Assembly (NCBI GenBank): GCA_002400495.2
Contig: NVQL02000053.1
Coordinates: forward strand, 62,001-126,000
Source: Alphaproteobacteria bacterium
GTDB taxonomy: Bacteria > Pseudomonadota > Alphaproteobacteria > Rhizobiales > OSC116
Direction of reading: 5' to 3'
Length of the DNA stretch: 64,000 nt
Shown here: positions 61,484 to 64,000 of the stretch, one piece after another
Position numbering within the stretch: position 1 is the first letter of the stretch
How the letters are laid out: each line of letters opens with the position of its first letter
Program-made: the position numbers and the translations under genes
Notes under the pieces: generated by a model
Databases searched by the model: none
What the model was told of the DNA's origin: nothing
What the model saw: only the letters and a program-made list of their open reading frames with translations

Positions 61484-62591
61484 CTAGCATAGAATCTATA
61501 ATTTTGTTAAAATCAGTCTCATCCATATAGGGGTGCATAGGTAAGCTGAACACTGTATTAGATAATTTTTCGGCTATCGGGAAGCTGCCATTATCTTGGC
61601 TTAAATTTTTGAAAACTGTTTGTTGGTGCATATTTGTGGCATAATAAATCACAGTTGGAATGTTCGCATTCTTCAATTTTGCCATAATTTCATCTCTGTC
61701 ATCTGACAACAAGGTATATTGCGCCCAACTACTGCCATAACCTTTTGCAACTTTTGGTGTTTTAATGCTATTTTTGCTCGCTAGAGCTTGCTCATAAGCC
61801 ATTGCAAGCTTGTTACGTGCCGCTAGTTCTTGTGGGAAAATAGCTAATTTTTCAAGCAAGATGGCCGCTTGAATGGTGTCTAGCCGACTGTTAATGCCAA
61901 TGCGGACATTGTCATATTTATCAACACCTTTGCCATGAATACGCAAAGATTTTAACAGGTAGGCATATTCATCATTATCAGTGAAAATTGCGCCGCCATC
62001 GCCATAACAGCCCAAAGGCTTGGCAGGGAAAAAACTGGTGGTTGCCAAATCGCCGAATGAACCGGCTTTCTTGCCGTTAATATCACCACCGAACCCTTGA
62101 GCAGCATCTTCAATTAATCTCAGGTTATATTTTTTAGCAATGGCTTGCAAAGCATCATATTGTGCAGGATGGCCAAATAAATCAACGGTGATGATGGCTT
62201 TAGGGGTTAACTTGCCTTCGGCAATAACCGCTTGAATGCGGTTTTCCAAATCTAGGGGGCAAATGTTGAAGCTTTCTTCATCGCTATCGACAAATATCGG
62301 GGTTGCACCTGCATAGCCCACAATCTCAGCCGTAGCGTAAAAAGTAAATGTGGGGCAAAAAACCGCATCATTAGCTTTAATATCTAAGACCATCATGCAA
62401 AGTTGCAGAGCGTCTGTGCCATTGGCACAGCTGATGGCATGTTTAACACCAACATATTCAGCCAATTTCTCTTCAAATTCGGCAACCTCCGGCCCCATAA
62501 TATATTTGCCATGATCCAGCACCACTTGAATGCGTGCATCAATTTTGGTTTTTAATTCACTATATTGAGCTTTTAAATCGATAAATTGCAT
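61476..62591 (-). CDS. UDP-2-acetamido-3-keto-glucuronate 3-aminotransferase (WbpE-like)
   Basis: 371 residues of the DegT/StrS family with cofactor lysine in SFFPAKPLGCYGDGGA and signature LDTIQAAILLEKL. MQFIDLKAQYSELK at the start and VDLFGHPAQYDAL match the WbpE/WlbC group, which adds an amino group at C3 of UDP-GlcNAcA. With WbpB- and WbpD-like genes directly upstream, the 3-amino uronate pathway is well supported. Confidence 0.9.
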   Translation of the reverse strand: MQFIDLKAQYSELKTKIDARIQVVLDHGKYIMGPEVAEFEEKLAEYVGVKHAISCANGTDALQLCMMVLDIKANDAVFCPTFTFYATAEIVGYAGATPIFVDSDEESFNICPLDLENRIQAVIAEGKLTPKAIITVDLFGHPAQYDALQAIAKKYNLRLIEDAAQGFGGDINGKKAGSFGDLATTSFFPAKPLGCYGDGGAIFTDNDEYAYLLKSLRIHGKGVDKYDNVRIGINSRLDTIQAAILLEKLAIFPQELAARNKLAMAYEQALASKNSIKTPKVAKGYGSSWAQYTLLSDDRDEIMAKLKNANIPTVIYYATNMHQQTVFKNLSQDNGSFPIAEKLSNTVFSLPMHPYMDETDFNKIIDSMLGG

Positions 62592-62595
62592 TTTA

Positions 62596-63177
62596 TTACT
62601 TTGATTTTGAGAGAATGGAATTCTTTAGAATATATTGGAGACCTGTATGTGTACATTTTGTGGTGGCATTGCCAGTAAGTGGCAAATCGAGCTGTTCACC
62701 AAATTCACTCATCCAGCCAATTTGTTTGGCTGGCACACCCACCATAAGTGCATATGGCTTTACATTTTTATTCACCACCGCACCGGCACCAATAAACGAA
62801 TAAGCACCAATGACGATACCACAAACAATTGTGCAATTTGCACCAAACGTTACGCCTTGCTCCACAATCGTGTCGCGATACTCATCTTTACGTTCAACAC
62901 CAGAGCGTGGATTGTAAACATTGGTAAACACCATGCTTGGTCCACAAAATACATTGTCTGCCAAATGCACATTATCGTATATAGAAACATTATTTTGTAT
63001 TTTGCAATCATCGCCAATAGTGACTTTATGACCAACGAATACGTTTTGCCCTAATGACACACCTGTTCCGATCTGTGCCCCACTACAAACATGAACAAAG
63101 TGCCAAACACGACAATCCCTGCCAATAGAGGCACCGTCATCAACTATAGCACTTTCATGTTTGTAATAGTCTGGCAT
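62596..63177 (-). CDS. UDP-3-amino uronate N-acetyltransferase (WbpD-like)
   Basis: 193 residues, a left-handed beta-helix of hexapeptide repeats with [25 protein letters not shown] and [29 protein letters not shown], cited in parts, and the catalytic region [22 protein letters not shown]. The C-terminal [14 protein letters not shown] end matches WbpD/WlbB. It acetylates the 3-amino group. It overlaps the WbpB-like gene by one base. Confidence 0.9.
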   Translation of the reverse strand: MPDYYKHESAIVDDGASIGRDCRVWHFVHVCSGAQIGTGVSLGQNVFVGHKVTIGDDCKIQNNVSIYDNVHLADNVFCGPSMVFTNVYNPRSGVERKDEYRDTIVEQGVTFGANCTIVCGIVIGAYSFIGAGAVVNKNVKPYALMVGVPAKQIGWMSEFGEQLDLPLTGNATTKCTHTGLQYILKNSILSKSK

Positions 63178-64000
63178 TATGAAATCACATTTTTTACAAA
63201 TGGGTGAGTATTAGATGCGCTGGTAATCACATCTTGGTTACGAATACCACTGACAATGTTAATTGATTTGCGCGCTTCATCAAGGCCAAAACCTTGACCC
63301 GACAAAATATGCTTATAGCTGTCAGTATGCAGCTCAGTAAACCCGCCAGAAAACTCGATTTCATTGCCATTCACCGTAATAGAACGGTAAGTGCGCATTC
63401 CAGTGGCTTTAATTTCTTCGGGGATATAGTCATAATTAATCGATAAGAACCACCTTACACGGGCATGCTCAAACTCCAAATAACCCGCACTGGCATCATT
63501 TTGTTTCAAATGCGCGTCATTTTGCTTTAAGTCACCAAATATCCAGCCTAACATATCATAAAAATGCACGCCAATATTCGTCGCAATACCGCCCGATTTT
63601 TCGTCAAAACCCTTCCAAGACGTGAAATACCAATTGCCACGACTGGTTAAATATGTAAGGTCAACGTCAAACACCACATTTGGGTCTTTTGCCACCGCAG
63701 CGGCCACTTCGGCCTTTAAATTCATAATGCTGTGATGCAACCGTAATTGCAATATATTATAAACTTGCTTACCTGTCTCTTGTTCAACAATTTTCAACTC
63801 ATCAATATCGCTAGGGTTCAAGACAAGTGGTTTTTCACAAATGGCATGAGCACCATGTTTAAGCGCAAAGCGAATATGAGCGTCATGTAAATAGTTAGGC
63901 GATGCAATGGCGACATATTCAACATCCGTTCCATGACGTTTCAAATCATCCATATATTTTTCGAACTGTTCAAATTCTGTAAAAAACTGCGCAGCTGGAA
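63177..64000 (-). CDS. UDP-N-acetyl-glucuronate 3-dehydrogenase (WbpB-like, partial)
   Basis: At least 274 codons; the frame runs to the window edge without interruption ([18 protein letters not shown] precedes the internal Met), so the N-terminal Rossmann part is outside. Gfo/Idh/MocA family: [29 protein letters not shown] with the catalytic Lys, [21 protein letters not shown] (His and Tyr). It oxidises C3 of UDP-GlcNAcA. A small direct repeat in the protein ([13 protein letters not shown]) lies near its middle. wbpA and wbpI would be expected upstream or elsewhere. Confidence 0.92.
   Translation of the reverse strand, partial: PAAQFFTEFEQFEKYMDDLKRHGTDVEYVAIASPNYLHDAHIRFALKHGAHAICEKPLVLNPSDIDELKIVEQETGKQVYNILQLRLHHSIMNLKAEVAAAVAKDPNVVFDVDLTYLTSRGNWYFTSWKGFDEKSGGIATNIGVHFYDMLGWIFGDLKQNDAHLKQNDASAGYLEFEHARVRWFLSINYDYIPEEIKATGMRTYRSITVNGNEIEFSGGFTELHTDSYKHILSGQGFGLDEARKSINIVSGIRNQDVITSASNTHPFVKNVIS

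Noticed and set aside
1-64000. CRISPR arrays, tRNA or rRNA genes
   Set aside because: No spaced direct-repeat array, no cloverleaf-like sequence with a TTCGAATCC-type arm and no rRNA segment was noticed on either strand by eye.

Overview
The window reads as chromosomal DNA of a moderately AT-rich alphaproteobacterium, most likely Hyphomicrobiales (Rhizobiales) or a close relative. This rests on an aconitase gene divergent from a ccmABCDG cytochrome c maturation operon with a DUF1223 gene nearby, a dapF-mtaB-ftsY-yciB block, a Zur operator of the rhizobial type (TGTTATATTATAACA), and an OmpR-type sensor/regulator pair. Gene packing is tight: many same-strand genes overlap by 1-11 bases, and several convergent pairs share their stop codons. 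No tRNA, rRNA, CRISPR array or intact mobile element was seen.

Layout. 1-7.4 kb: DUF1223 protein, acetyltransferase, aconitase, then ccmA, ccmB, ccmC, a small ccmD (58 residues) and ccmG. 7.5-9.9 kb: thiP and thiQ, the membrane and ATPase parts of a thiamine importer; the matching thiB lies 27 kb away at 36.9 kb behind a TPP riboswitch. 9.9-15.8 kb: an L,D-transpeptidase, then a zinc regulon (zur-znuC-znuB facing znuA-DUF1007-NicO transporter) with two identical Zur boxes, and a truncated haemoglobin. 15.8-18.6 kb: histidine kinase, response regulator and a secreted EF-hand protein. 18.7-33.4 kb: an accessory stretch of small transporters, oxidoreductases and regulators (MarR, LysR, TetR x3, AraC), including a TetR-controlled ABC exporter operon. 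33.4-41.6 kb: an apparent hydroxyproline/D-amino-acid catabolic region (MFS carrier, glutamine-amidotransferase-like protein, FAD amine dehydrogenase, dihydrodipicolinate-synthase-family deaminase, 4-hydroxyproline epimerase, GlxA-type regulator, isochorismatase-family hydrolase) with thiB inside it. 41.6-45.5 kb: yciB, ftsY, mtaB, dapF. 45.6-49.2 kb: glycosyltransferase, AraC regulator, peroxiredoxin, xylitol-dehydrogenase-like enzyme.

49.2-64 kb is a surface-polysaccharide (O-antigen or capsule) cluster, all on the minus strand and continuing past the right edge. It begins next to a decayed IS3-family transposase fragment. It holds a WbpB/WbpE/WbpD set for a 2,3-diacetamido uronic acid, a WbpG/HisH/HisF set that would amidate it, a Wzx flippase, a Wzy polymerase, two GT4 glycosyltransferases, a deacetylase/formyltransferase pair, and a PglC/PglD/PglE-like trio that would make and transfer a 4-acetamido sugar first. 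The centre of this cluster is much more AT-rich than its edges and than the rest of the window, so it is probably imported or recombined.

The most notable observations are the amidino-sugar and N-formyl-sugar modules with altered active sites, the split thiamine transporter, the Zur-controlled NicO/DUF1007 pair, and the apparent interruption of an ancestral ccm-yciB-ftsY block by about 34 kb of accessory genes.
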